DNA from: Deltaproteobacteria bacterium
GTDB taxonomy: Bacteria > Myxococcota_A > UBA796 > CAJQPC01
Direction: 5' to 3'
DNA length: 64,000 nucleotides
NCBI GenBank assembly: GCA_016717595.1
Contig: JADKFE010000025.1
Span: 1 to 64,000, forward strand
The notes beneath the pieces are model-generated. The model worked only from the letters and a program-made list of their open reading frames with translations, made no database searches and had not been told where the DNA came from. This document shows, in pieces, positions 57,420 to 64,000 of this stretch. Position numbers and translations under genes: made by a program. Each line of letters opens with the position of its first letter. Within the stretch, counting starts at the first letter, position 1.

Positions 57420-59185
57420 GCGCCGTCCTCGCCCGCGGGCTCAAGCGCCGGCAAGGTGTAGAGCGCCACGTCGTCCTCAGGGATCTCCAAGGGCGGCCCG
57501 AAGATCCCGTCCAGGAGCGCCCGCACCATGCGGCGTTTGTGCTCGGGGTAGAGCGACTCATGCACGACGATGGCCCGGTATCCCTCCAGGCTCAGGAGCC
57601 GCGCGCCCATGATCAGCTCCAGCTCGGGCATCACCGGGGGCAGGTCGATGGCGCGGCTGGCCTCTACCTGGATCAACATCCAGGTGAGCGGGTTGCGCTC
57701 CAGAGGGTCGGGGAGCGGGTCGTTGAGGCCATAGGGCGAGGGGCGGCCGTGCGCCGTCTGGTAGTAGGTGTACACCGCGCGCTCGAGGTTGGGCACGGTG
57801 ATGGGCAGGTCGAGCACGGCGCCGTCCTCTGGCAAGCTCGCGTACGCCGCCGGGATCTTCGCCTCACAGCGCGGCAGGGGCCAGGGTGCGGGGGAGAGCA
57901 GCAGCACCTCACCCAGCGCCAGCGCCGTCGCCGCGCCCACCACCACCCCCTGAGGGAGCGAGACCCGCGCCGCCAGGGCCTTGGCCCCAAAACCCGCGAG
58001 GATGCCCAGGCCCAAGGTCGCGGGCACCACAAACCGGAAGGGGTGGGAGATGCGCGAGAACAGCGGGAACGCCTCAAAGAACGGCAAGAACGGCAGGGGG
58101 ATCTTGCGGCCGTCCCAGGTGACGTACTCCCCGGCGACGTGCAGGTAGGGCCCCAGCGAGAACACCCAGAACACCAGCGCGATCCACACCCACAGGCTCA
58201 GCTCCCGGCGCGGCCGCCACAACACGAGGCCGGCCACGGCGAGGGCCAGCATCACCCAGCCCAGGTACGTGATGATCAGCAGGTCCTCGCCATAGAGCGC
58301 CTTGAGGTCGGGGGAGTAGTTCGCGCCGGGGCGAAAGCTGGAGATCAGGTCGGTCATGTTGTGGTTGAGGAGGCTCGCCCACACGAAGGCCGGGTCGCGG
58401 GTGACCATGGCGTCGTCCGCGCTGATCGTCGCCGAGAGCGCGGTGAGCGTCGGCGCCACCAAGCCGCCAAACAGCGCGGCGCCGAGGATCGTCGAGAGCA
58501 CGAAGGCCCCCCAGCGCACCTGGCGCGGCGCGGTGACCGCCCGATGCGCCACGACCACCACCGAGAGCAGGGCCCCGAACAGCCCGTAATAAAAGTTTGA
58601 CGTGGCGCACACCGCCAAGGCCGCGCCCAAGGCCAGCCCTCGGGAGATGCGCGGCCGGTCGAGCAGGCGGCAGAGGGTCAAGAGGTAGATCGGGATCCAG
58701 CCGGTGTTGATCGTCTCGGTGATGCCGTTGTAGGTCTGGCCGAGGACGTGGGCTGAGCTGCCATAGAGCGCGGCGGGCAAGATCGCCGCGAGGTCATCGC
58801 GCAGGACGTAGCGCGCGAGCAGCCACGCCCCGAAGGCGTTCCAGGCCAAAGAGCCGATCACCACGGCGTTAAACGCGGCGACGAGGCCCAAGGTCCACTG
58901 GATCGGCGCCGACAAGACCGCGTTGAAGCTGTCGATGAAGAACAGCGTGCCGCCGCGGGGGTGGTTCAGAAGCGGCGTGCTCATGGGGATCGTGCCGTCG
59001 TTGGCGAGGCCTTCAGCCACCCACCAATAGCCCCAGACGTGGTTCCAGGTGTCGTTGCCGGGGTGCCCGACGAGGCCCTCCGTGGGGCGCAAGACCATCG
59101 GCCAGGTCAAAAGCGCCGCGAGCACGAGCGCCCCCAGCAAAGCGAGGCTCACGCGGCGCAGCTCTTGAAGAAGGTCAGGACGCAT
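57416..59185 (-). CDS. Polytopic membrane protein, GT-C-like (paralogue of the next gene)
   Basis: About 589 residues from ATG 59185. Around eleven hydrophobic segments; the first loop has TWPMVLRPTEGLVGHPGNDTWNHVWGYWW, where the acidic Asp fits the GT-C active-site place. It is intact and shares the plan of the following gene (loop after helix 1, membrane core, soluble C-terminal domain with AVLDLPITVPN and EGYRAIVVHESLYPEHKRR). Both may glycosylate lipids or surface polymers. A TTG/ATG further upstream would extend it by 29 residues without membrane features; I prefer the shorter start. Confidence 0.8.
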   Translation of the reverse strand: MRPDLLQELRRVSLALLGALVLAALLTWPMVLRPTEGLVGHPGNDTWNHVWGYWWVAEGLANDGTIPMSTPLLNHPRGGTLFFIDSFNAVLSAPIQWTLGLVAAFNAVVIGSLAWNAFGAWLLARYVLRDDLAAILPAALYGSSAHVLGQTYNGITETINTGWIPIYLLTLCRLLDRPRISRGLALGAALAVCATSNFYYGLFGALLSVVVVAHRAVTAPRQVRWGAFVLSTILGAALFGGLVAPTLTALSATISADDAMVTRDPAFVWASLLNHNMTDLISSFRPGANYSPDLKALYGEDLLIITYLGWVMLALAVAGLVLWRPRRELSLWVWIALVFWVFSLGPYLHVAGEYVTWDGRKIPLPFLPFFEAFPLFSRISHPFRFVVPATLGLGILAGFGAKALAARVSLPQGVVVGAATALALGEVLLLSPAPWPLPRCEAKIPAAYASLPEDGAVLDLPITVPNLERAVYTYYQTAHGRPSPYGLNDPLPDPLERNPLTWMLIQVEASRAIDLPPVMPELELIMGARLLSLEGYRAIVVHESLYPEHKRRMVRALLDGIFGPPLEIPEDDVALYTLPALEPAGEDGA

Positions 59186-59264
59186 TCTTTGCAGGGGTCC
59201 AGTCAGGGGATAGGACGCTTCGCCCGTTGACGGTAACAGACCTCGGGTGTTTGGATCGAGCCCC

Positions 59265-60103
59265 GTGCGCACCTCCCCTCTCCTGATGCTCGTCCTGGCG
59301 GCCTGTCAGACCGAGCCGATGCCCTCCCGACGGCCGCTGAGGCCGCCGCCGCCGACGCGCGCGTGGAGCAAGCGGCGCGTCCGCCGCTCACGCAGGTGCT
59401 CTACGACTACGCCCTCGCGCCGGATCTCCAGGCGCGTGAGCAGCGCGTTCGCCTGCTCATCTGGCTCAAACATGCACGTTCAGGCCGAGGCCGAGCGCGC
59501 CCGCATCGACGCCGCCCAGGCCGAGCTCCTCGCGGCGTCTGAGCCCACCCTCACCGCCACCTACGACAGCCTGTGGGCCAAGCTCTCCGCCGGGGCCTCC
59601 CTCGACGACCCCGCCTTGGCCGAGGCCGCCGCGCCCCTGATCGACGCCCGCAAACACCACGAGCGCGCCGATGCCCTGCTCGCCCTGCGCCTACAAGGCG
59701 TGAAGGCCGTCTTAGAGGCCGAGCGCCCCTGGCTCGCCACCTTGAGCCCCAAACAGGAGGCGCTGCTCACCGACAGCCTCTTTCTGTTGCGCCACCGGCT
59801 GGACCCCTACGCCAACCCCGGCGACTTCAAGGCGCTGGTGGGCACCGTCTTCTCCGCCGGAGAGTACGGGCACGCTCACCCGGGGAGCTTCACCCAGACC
59901 GACGACCAGCTCGACCTCTCCCGGCTGTGGTCCGGACTACACGAAGGCCGAGGTGAACGGCCCCGTGTTCAACAACGCCCGCCGCGAGCTGATCCCTCTA
60001 CATGCTCTTGATGGAGCCCACCCTGCCCGAGGCCATCCAGGCCGCCTTGGGCGCCGCCGCCCCCGCCACGCCCGCGCCACCCAGCCCCCCGAGCGGCGGG
60101 TGA
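59265..60103 (+). pseudogene. Lipoprotein, unknown family, broken by several frameshifts
   Basis: Pieces in three frames join into one coherent protein of about 275 residues. They are the signal and lipobox SPLLMLVLAACQTEP, then DALPTAAEAAAADARVEQ...TQVLYDYALAPDLQAREQRVRLLIWLK, a long helical part HVQAEAERARIDAAQAELLAAS ... LLTDSLFLLRHRLDPYANPGDF, and an end EVNGPVFNNARRELIPLYMLMEPTLPEAIQAAL. The switches lie near 59315, 59470, 59930 and 59995. The stop TGA 60101-60103 overlaps the gmd start (GTGA). I suspect sequence error, not real decay, because every piece keeps normal coding character. Function unknown. Confidence 0.55.
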
Positions 60104-61077
60104 GCGAGGCCCCTCGGGCGCTGATCACCGGCGTCACCGGACAAGACGGCAGCTACCTCACCGAGCTGCTCCTCGACCGTGGCTACGAGGTCCACGGCCT
60201 CGTGCGCCGCTCGGCCACGGACAACCTCCAGAACCTGCGCCCGGCCCTGGCCCGAGGCGTGCTCAACGAGCGCCTGTTCTTGCACTTCGGCGATCTCCGC
60301 GAGGCCCTGGGCCTGCACCGCCTGCTGGAGCGCCTTCAGCCCCGTGAGGTCTACAACCTCGGCGCCCAGTCCGACGTGGCCTTGTCCTTCGAGCTGCCCG
60401 CGGTGACCACGGAGATCAACGCCGTGGGCACCACCCTGCTCTTAGAGGCCGTGCGCGAGGCCGCCCCCGGCGCGCGGTTTTACCAGGCCAGCAGCTCCGA
60501 GATGTTCGGTCGCGTGCGGGAGACGCCCCAGCGCGAGACCACGCCGTTTGACCCCCGCAGCCCCTACGCGGCGTCCAAGGTCCACGGCTACTGGATGACC
60601 GTGAACATGCGCGAGAGCTGGGGCTTGTTCGCCCGCAACGGCATCCTGTTCAACCACGAGAGCCCCCGCCGCGGCGAGCGCTTCGTCACCCGCAAGATCG
60701 CCCGCGGCGTCGCGGACATCGCCCGCGGCCGAGCCAAGACCCTCACCCTGGGCAACCTCGACGCCCGCCGCGACTGGGGCTACGCGCCGGAGTACGTCGA
60801 GGCCATGTGGCGAATGCTGCAATGCGCCGAGCCCGACGACTACGTGATCGCCACGGGCGAGGCCCACAGCGTGCGGGACTTTGTGGAGGCGGCGTTCGCG
60901 GTGGTGGGGCTGCCTTGGCAGGATCATGTGCGCCTGGATGAGCGGCTGAGGCGCCCGGCGGAGGTGGACGCGCTCTTGGGCGACGCCAGCAAGGCCCGGG
61001 AGAAGCTGGGCTGGGCGCCGACGGTGCGGTTTGAGGAGCTGGTGCGGCGGATGGTGGAGGGGGAGCTCAACGCCTAA
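60100..61077 (+). CDS. gmd: GDP-mannose 4,6-dehydratase
   Basis: 325 residues from GTG 60100, intact. A short-chain dehydrogenase with ALITGVTGQDGSYLTELLLDRGYEVHGLVRR (NADP-binding Gly motif), YNLGAQSDVALSFE, YQASSSEMFG and the catalytic YAASKVHGYW, then the GMD hallmarks LFNHESPRRGERFVTRKI and GNLDARRDWGYAPEYVEAMW. It makes GDP-4-keto-6-deoxymannose, the precursor of GDP-fucose, rhamnose or perosamine for surface glycans. The start overlaps the lipoprotein stop. The GT2 gene converges on it with an 11-base overlap. At about 325 residues it is slightly shorter than E. coli Gmd (373). Confidence 0.92.
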   Translation: MSEAPRALITGVTGQDGSYLTELLLDRGYEVHGLVRRSATDNLQNLRPALARGVLNERLFLHFGDLREALGLHRLLERLQPREVYNLGAQSDVALSFELPAVTTEINAVGTTLLLEAVREAAPGARFYQASSSEMFGRVRETPQRETTPFDPRSPYAASKVHGYWMTVNMRESWGLFARNGILFNHESPRRGERFVTRKIARGVADIARGRAKTLTLGNLDARRDWGYAPEYVEAMWRMLQCAEPDDYVIATGEAHSVRDFVEAAFAVVGLPWQDHVRLDERLRRPAEVDALLGDASKAREKLGWAPTVRFEELVRRMVEGELNA

Positions 61078-61833
61078 ACGCCACGCCACCCCGCCCAAAC
61101 CGCCCGCAGCCGCCCCAGGCTCCAGTCCTCCGCGCCGCCTGCCCCAAGGCATACGCCAACACCAGCCCCCGCCGCGCCCGGTCCTCGCCCACCAGCCGCA
61201 GGTGCCCGGCCACCGCGTGCCGCACCGCCTCGGCGCTCCGTCGGCTCACCGTGGCCCCGCCTTGATGCCAGCACCGCGCCCGAGGCTCCACCAGCACCGC
61301 GAGCCCCTCCTGGCGCAGCGCCCGGCACAAGGCCACGTCCTCCATTCCGTGCCCAAAGCCCTCGTCAAACCTCCGGTGACTGGAGATGAGCAGGCAGGCG
61401 CCGCTGAGCGCGTCCACGGGCCGCCGCGCCGCCGGGGCCTCCGTCACCTGCCGAAGCCGCGCCGTGGTCTCCGAGAAACGAATCCCCGCCGACTCCACGC
61501 CCTCCGGGCCCACCAACACCGGCCCCACCGCGCCCACGCCCGGCCCCGCCGCGGCGAGCAGCGCCTCCACACAGCCCGGCTCGGGCCGCGCGTCGTCGTT
61601 GAGCACCAGGGCCCAGGCGTAGCCCTCCGGCCTCGGCCCAGGCGGAGGCCCGCGTTCGCCGCTCTGGCGAAGCCCGATCCCCCGGAGAGGCGCACCCGGG
61701 CCGTCGCCATCGACGGGGCGCCCCCGTCGCTGTCGTCCACCACCACCACCGGCCAAGGCGCGCAGGCCGCCACCGCCTGCTTGAGCAGCGCCACCTCGCG
61801 GCGATGGGGGATGACGACGACGAGGCGCCTCAT
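61067..61833 (-). pseudogene. Family 2 glycosyltransferase, split by a frameshift
   Basis: About 255 residues when joined. The first frame from ATG 61833 has RLVVVIPHRREVALLKQAV, WPVVVVDDSDGG and SGGSGFARAANAGLRL. After a shift near 61640 the other frame goes on with YAWALVLNDDARPEPGCVEALL (the DxD-like metal site), GAVGPVLVGPEG, DALSGACLLISS and GFGHGMEDVALCRAL, typical of GT-A rhamnosyltransferase-like enzymes (ED motif near the end). It transfers a nucleotide sugar, perhaps a 6-deoxyhexose given gmd next door. The start overlaps the stop of the preceding collagen-like gene (ATGA). Confidence 0.7.
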
Positions 61834-62456
61834 TGCCCGGGCGGATCGCGGCGCTTGAGCTCGATCACCACGCCGTCCACGGGCCCCTTCGCCACCACGG
61901 GGTTCTCGGCGTAGTCCCCGACGGGCTCCGTCGGCCAAGGGCGGCCGTCGCCGTCCTCGTCGTTGAACACCCGAGAGCCACACCCGCGCGCCTTGGGGCA
62001 CATCCAGGTGAACGGCCCTGGCGCTCTGCACTCCGCCCGGGTGTGACGATGGACGGCCGCGGCCCGCCGAGATCGCCGCCGTGATCCCCGTCAAAGACGT
62101 CGATGCGGAAGCTGCCTTGGCACCCCGCGCAGACGAGGCCGCCTTTCACTGGGTAGGTCGGCCCCGCGGGCTGCCGACGCCGGGCTGACCGGCTGACCCG
62201 GTTGACCCGCCGCCCGGCATCCCGGGCCACCCCCCGGAGGAGGTCACCGGGATGCCTGGCTTGGGGGCCCGGGCACGCCCGGGGCCATCTTGGCCGGGAT
62301 CCCCAGGCACACCGCCCGACGCGCCACCAGGGGGCGCACTCGGGGATCCGCCCCTGCGCCACCCGCGGCTGGCCTCTCCCGCGCGGCCTCCAGGACCGAT
62401 CTTCTCCGCAGCCCACCACAAAGGGCCAGCAGAGCCGCTGTGATGCGGGTATTCAT
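61830..62456 (-). pseudogene. Collagen-like (Gly-X-Y) secreted protein with Cys-pair tail, frameshifted
   Basis: ATG 62456 has AGGAGG ten bases upstream and starts a signal-like sequence (NTRITAALLALCGG). In shifting frames a Gly-X-Y-like stretch follows (GGVPGDPGQDGPG ... GWPGMPGG ... GSAGQPGVGSPRG), then VKGGLVCAGCQGSFRIDVFDGDHGGD and CPKARGCGSRVFNDEDGDGRPWP, with Cys pairs suggesting a small zinc- or disulfide-bound domain. It ends DPPGQ at 61830. At least three indels must be undone, so boundaries between parts are approximate. Family unknown; bacterial collagen-like proteins are usually on the surface. Confidence 0.4.
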
Positions 62457-62569
62457 AATGAGAGCACCTCCTGCTTTCATCCGCCGCGGCCTCCCGCGGC
62501 CGTTCCGGAGCGTCTCGTGGGCCTCGTCGGTAACGTCCTCAGGGTCGCCCTCTCCGGCCCATTCTGTTG

Positions 62570-62746
62570 ATGGTCGCCAAAGTCTACATCCCTGTGCTCT
62601 TTCCGCTCACCTTCTTGATCGCCCTGATCGCGGATGGCGACGGACTCGGCGATGGCTTCAATGGCCTCCTCCCCGACGACATGTGCTCGCCCGCCGCGGC
62701 GCTGAGCTTCATCATCGGCGCGGCGCTCTGGCTCCTGGACGTATGA
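62570..62746 (+). CDS. Small membrane protein, 58 residues
   Basis: ATG 62570 to TGA 62746. Two hydrophobic segments (VYIPVLFPLTFLIALIA and AALSFIIGAALWLLDV) flank an acidic Gly/Asp loop (DGDGLGDGFNGLLPDDM). The stop overlaps a following ATG (ATGA at 62743). Coding character is good, but this is a frameshift-rich region, so it may be a piece of something longer. No family recognised. Confidence 0.45.
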   Translation: MVAKVYIPVLFPLTFLIALIADGDGLGDGFNGLLPDDMCSPAAALSFIIGAALWLLDV

Positions 62747-63074
62747 GCAGCCAGACCCACGGCAAGGGCTCGTCGTCTCCGTCGCCGGCGCACGCCAAAA
62801 AGCTCGTCACCCGGGGATCTACGCGTATAGCCGCGAACCGTCCCGGTTCGGAGAAGCTCCTCGCGTGCCTCGCTGTCGGATTTGCGGTTTTGAACCCGTC
62901 AGCGTTCTGCTGCATTCTGGTACCTGCGCTGCTCGTTGATCCCTCATCGAGAAGGTCTGGCGACAAGAACCCCAGCTCATCGAGATTGGCGAAGACTACG
63001 TTCGTTACCGCGATCGGTCCCGCTGTTCTTGCCCCGGGGCATCATCTTCCCCAAGCCGGAAGTTTCAGGAATAA
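62743..63074 (+). pseudogene. Hypothetical protein with one membrane helix, frame disrupted
   Basis: From ATG 62743 (overlapping the small membrane protein) come a Ser/His/Lys-rich stretch and a hydrophobic helix (LLACLAVGFAVLNPSAFCCILVPALL). After a probable shift near 62945 another frame reads EKVWRQEPQLIEIGEDYVRYRDRS, which looks like real protein. A stop in that frame is at 63072-63074. No family recognised; the extent is approximate. Confidence 0.35.
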
Positions 63075-63095
63075 ACTTCCAAAGACGAGGACGTC

Positions 63096-64000
63096 ATGGA
63101 CATCACCCCTGCTGAACCCACCCGAGCAGATGAGAGTCTGGGCCGGCATCCCCAAGGCGATGGCCCACGGCGTCTACTGCTTCGCCTCCCCTGGGCCTCC
63201 AGTACATCCAGGCCAGCGTCGAGGCGCGCACCCTGAAAGCCGAGATCTACGATCCCGTCGTAGACAACCTCGACTACCCTGATTTTGAGGCCGAGCTCAA
63301 GCGTTACCCGCTGAACTCGTCGGCATCAGCATTTACACGCACTCCTTGCCTGACGTGCAGATGACGGTCAACCCTTGCGGAAGCTCAACCTGAACGCCAA
63401 GATCGTCTTGGGCGGGCCGCACTGCACGATGTTCCCTGACTACGCGATTCAGCTCAGCGGCGCCGACGCGATCATCAACGGCGACGGCGAAGACGCCTTC
63501 GTCGAGATGGCTGAGGCCCACAACCGGGGCCGCGACTTCGAGGGCATCGAGGGGTGTGGTTCCGGTCCGAAAGACGGCCAGATCGTCAAGAACAAGGACC
63601 GCAAGTCCACCAAGTCCTCGACGCTTACCCTGGCCCGACTGCTCGCGCATCCGTTACCGCGACTACTACCTCCCCGGCACCAAGCAGCCCTCACCACCAC
63701 GGCGATCACTTCCCGCGGCTGCCCCCACTCCTGCCCGTTCTGCTTGACCTACAAGAAGCAGTACCGCGTTCGCGACATCGAGAACATCCTCGACGAGATG
63801 GAGCACTGCAACAGCCTGGGCATCACCGAGGTCCACTTCATCGACGACATCTTCACGCCCAACAGCCAGTGGGTGCTCGTTCTGCGACGCCGTCGAGCGC
63901 CGCGGTGAAGTTCAACTGGGGCTACAAGACGACCATCGCCGGCACCACCCGCGAGCAGATCCGCCGCTGCCGCGAGACCGGCTGCACGAAGATCCACTTC
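63096..64000 (+). pseudogene. B12-binding-domain radical SAM protein, frameshifted and cut by window end
   Basis: ATG 63096 (GAGGA upstream). Joining frames gives NPPEQMRVWAGIPKAMAHGVYCF, LGLQYIQASVEARTLKAEIYDP, LVGISIYTHSLPDVQMTV, KIVLGGPHCTMFPDYAIQL (cobalamin-binding-like domain), GADAIINGDGEDAFVEM, then TTTAITSRGCPHSCPFCLTYKK with the CxxxCxxC [4Fe-4S] motif of radical SAM enzymes, and EVHFIDDIFT. Shifts lie near 63106-63109 (C4 run), 63190, 63320, 63375, 63560, 63620 and 63880. Enzymes of this class do methylations or rearrangements in lipid, hopanoid or natural-product pathways; the reaction here is unknown. The 3' end is outside the window. Confidence 0.65.

Noticed and set aside
1..64000. 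Mobile elements, integrases, prophage genes, rRNA and tRNA
   Set aside because: No transposase, integrase, terminal inverted repeats, tRNA cloverleaf or rRNA-like stretch could be found on either strand.

Overview
The window is about 64 kb of very GC-rich, densely packed chromosomal DNA. Protein families point to a myxobacterium-like organism (phylum Myxococcota), probably uncultured. The markers are MYXO-CTERM-like C-termini (Cys, one hydrophobic helix, Arg run), many short DxDGDG/CDDxD/EVCDGxDNxCD putative metal-binding repeats, FG-GAP repeats, secreted DUF1552/DUF1592/CotH proteins, a roadblock/LC7 protein, FHA-sigma54 and Ser/Thr-kinase regulators, and many lipoproteins. No rRNA, tRNA, IS, phage or CRISPR was seen. 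Every gap between genes is shorter than 300 bases.

Layout. 1-5.3 kb: end of an unknown gene, a small sigma-like factor, a lipoprotein coupled to an Nfu Fe-S scaffold, an asparaginase and a homocysteine methyltransferase/MTHFR fusion. 5.3-11.1 kb: a frameshifted arsH, then a minus-strand secreted set (DUF1592 with an inserted glycogen-binding-like domain, DUF1552, CotH kinase with a lectin-like tail). 11.2-11.9 kb: a two-gene toxin-antitoxin-like unit with its own promoter. 12-21 kb: housekeeping (RNA methyltransferase, GT87-type membrane enzyme, cytidine deaminase, purine nucleoside phosphorylase, methionine aminopeptidase, RNase D, RidA, hypoxanthine and uracil phosphoribosyltransferases), largely nucleoside and base salvage. 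21-30.9 kb: envelope genes: two lipoproteins, a beta-barrel candidate, a zinc-ribbon class A PBP and, divergently, an S41 protease split from its C-terminal domain. 31-33.7 kb: a roadblock protein, a membrane coiled-coil protein and a photoactive-yellow-protein-like PAS protein, enclosed by two terminators. radC follows behind a sigma54-type promoter. 34.5-46.7 kb: large secreted repeat proteins (metal-binding/fibrinogen-like, OmpA, FG-GAP with a 231-bp tandem array, and a subtilase-like protein lacking the catalytic Ser). 46.7-59.2 kb: SRPBCC and DUF2141 proteins, MtgA, a GST, a kinase-ATPase divergent from an FHA-AAA+ regulator, a DUF4398/OmpA lipoprotein pair and two coupled polytopic membrane enzymes. 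59.2-64 kb: lipoprotein, GDP-mannose dehydratase, GT2 glycosyltransferase, collagen-like protein and a B12-binding radical SAM protein that runs off the end.

Quality warning. At least a dozen genes are interrupted by single-base shifts, several in homopolymers, and the density rises steeply after 59 kb and inside the 231-bp repeats. I read most of these as uncorrected sequencing or assembly errors. Broken genes are annotated as their visible parts with the join point named.

The most interesting items are the PYP-like/roadblock cassette, the carbohydrate-binding-like insertion in the DUF1592 protein, the subtilase-like pseudo-protease, the PIN toxin with an unfamiliar partner, and two interleaved inverted repeats at 43.26-43.30 kb.
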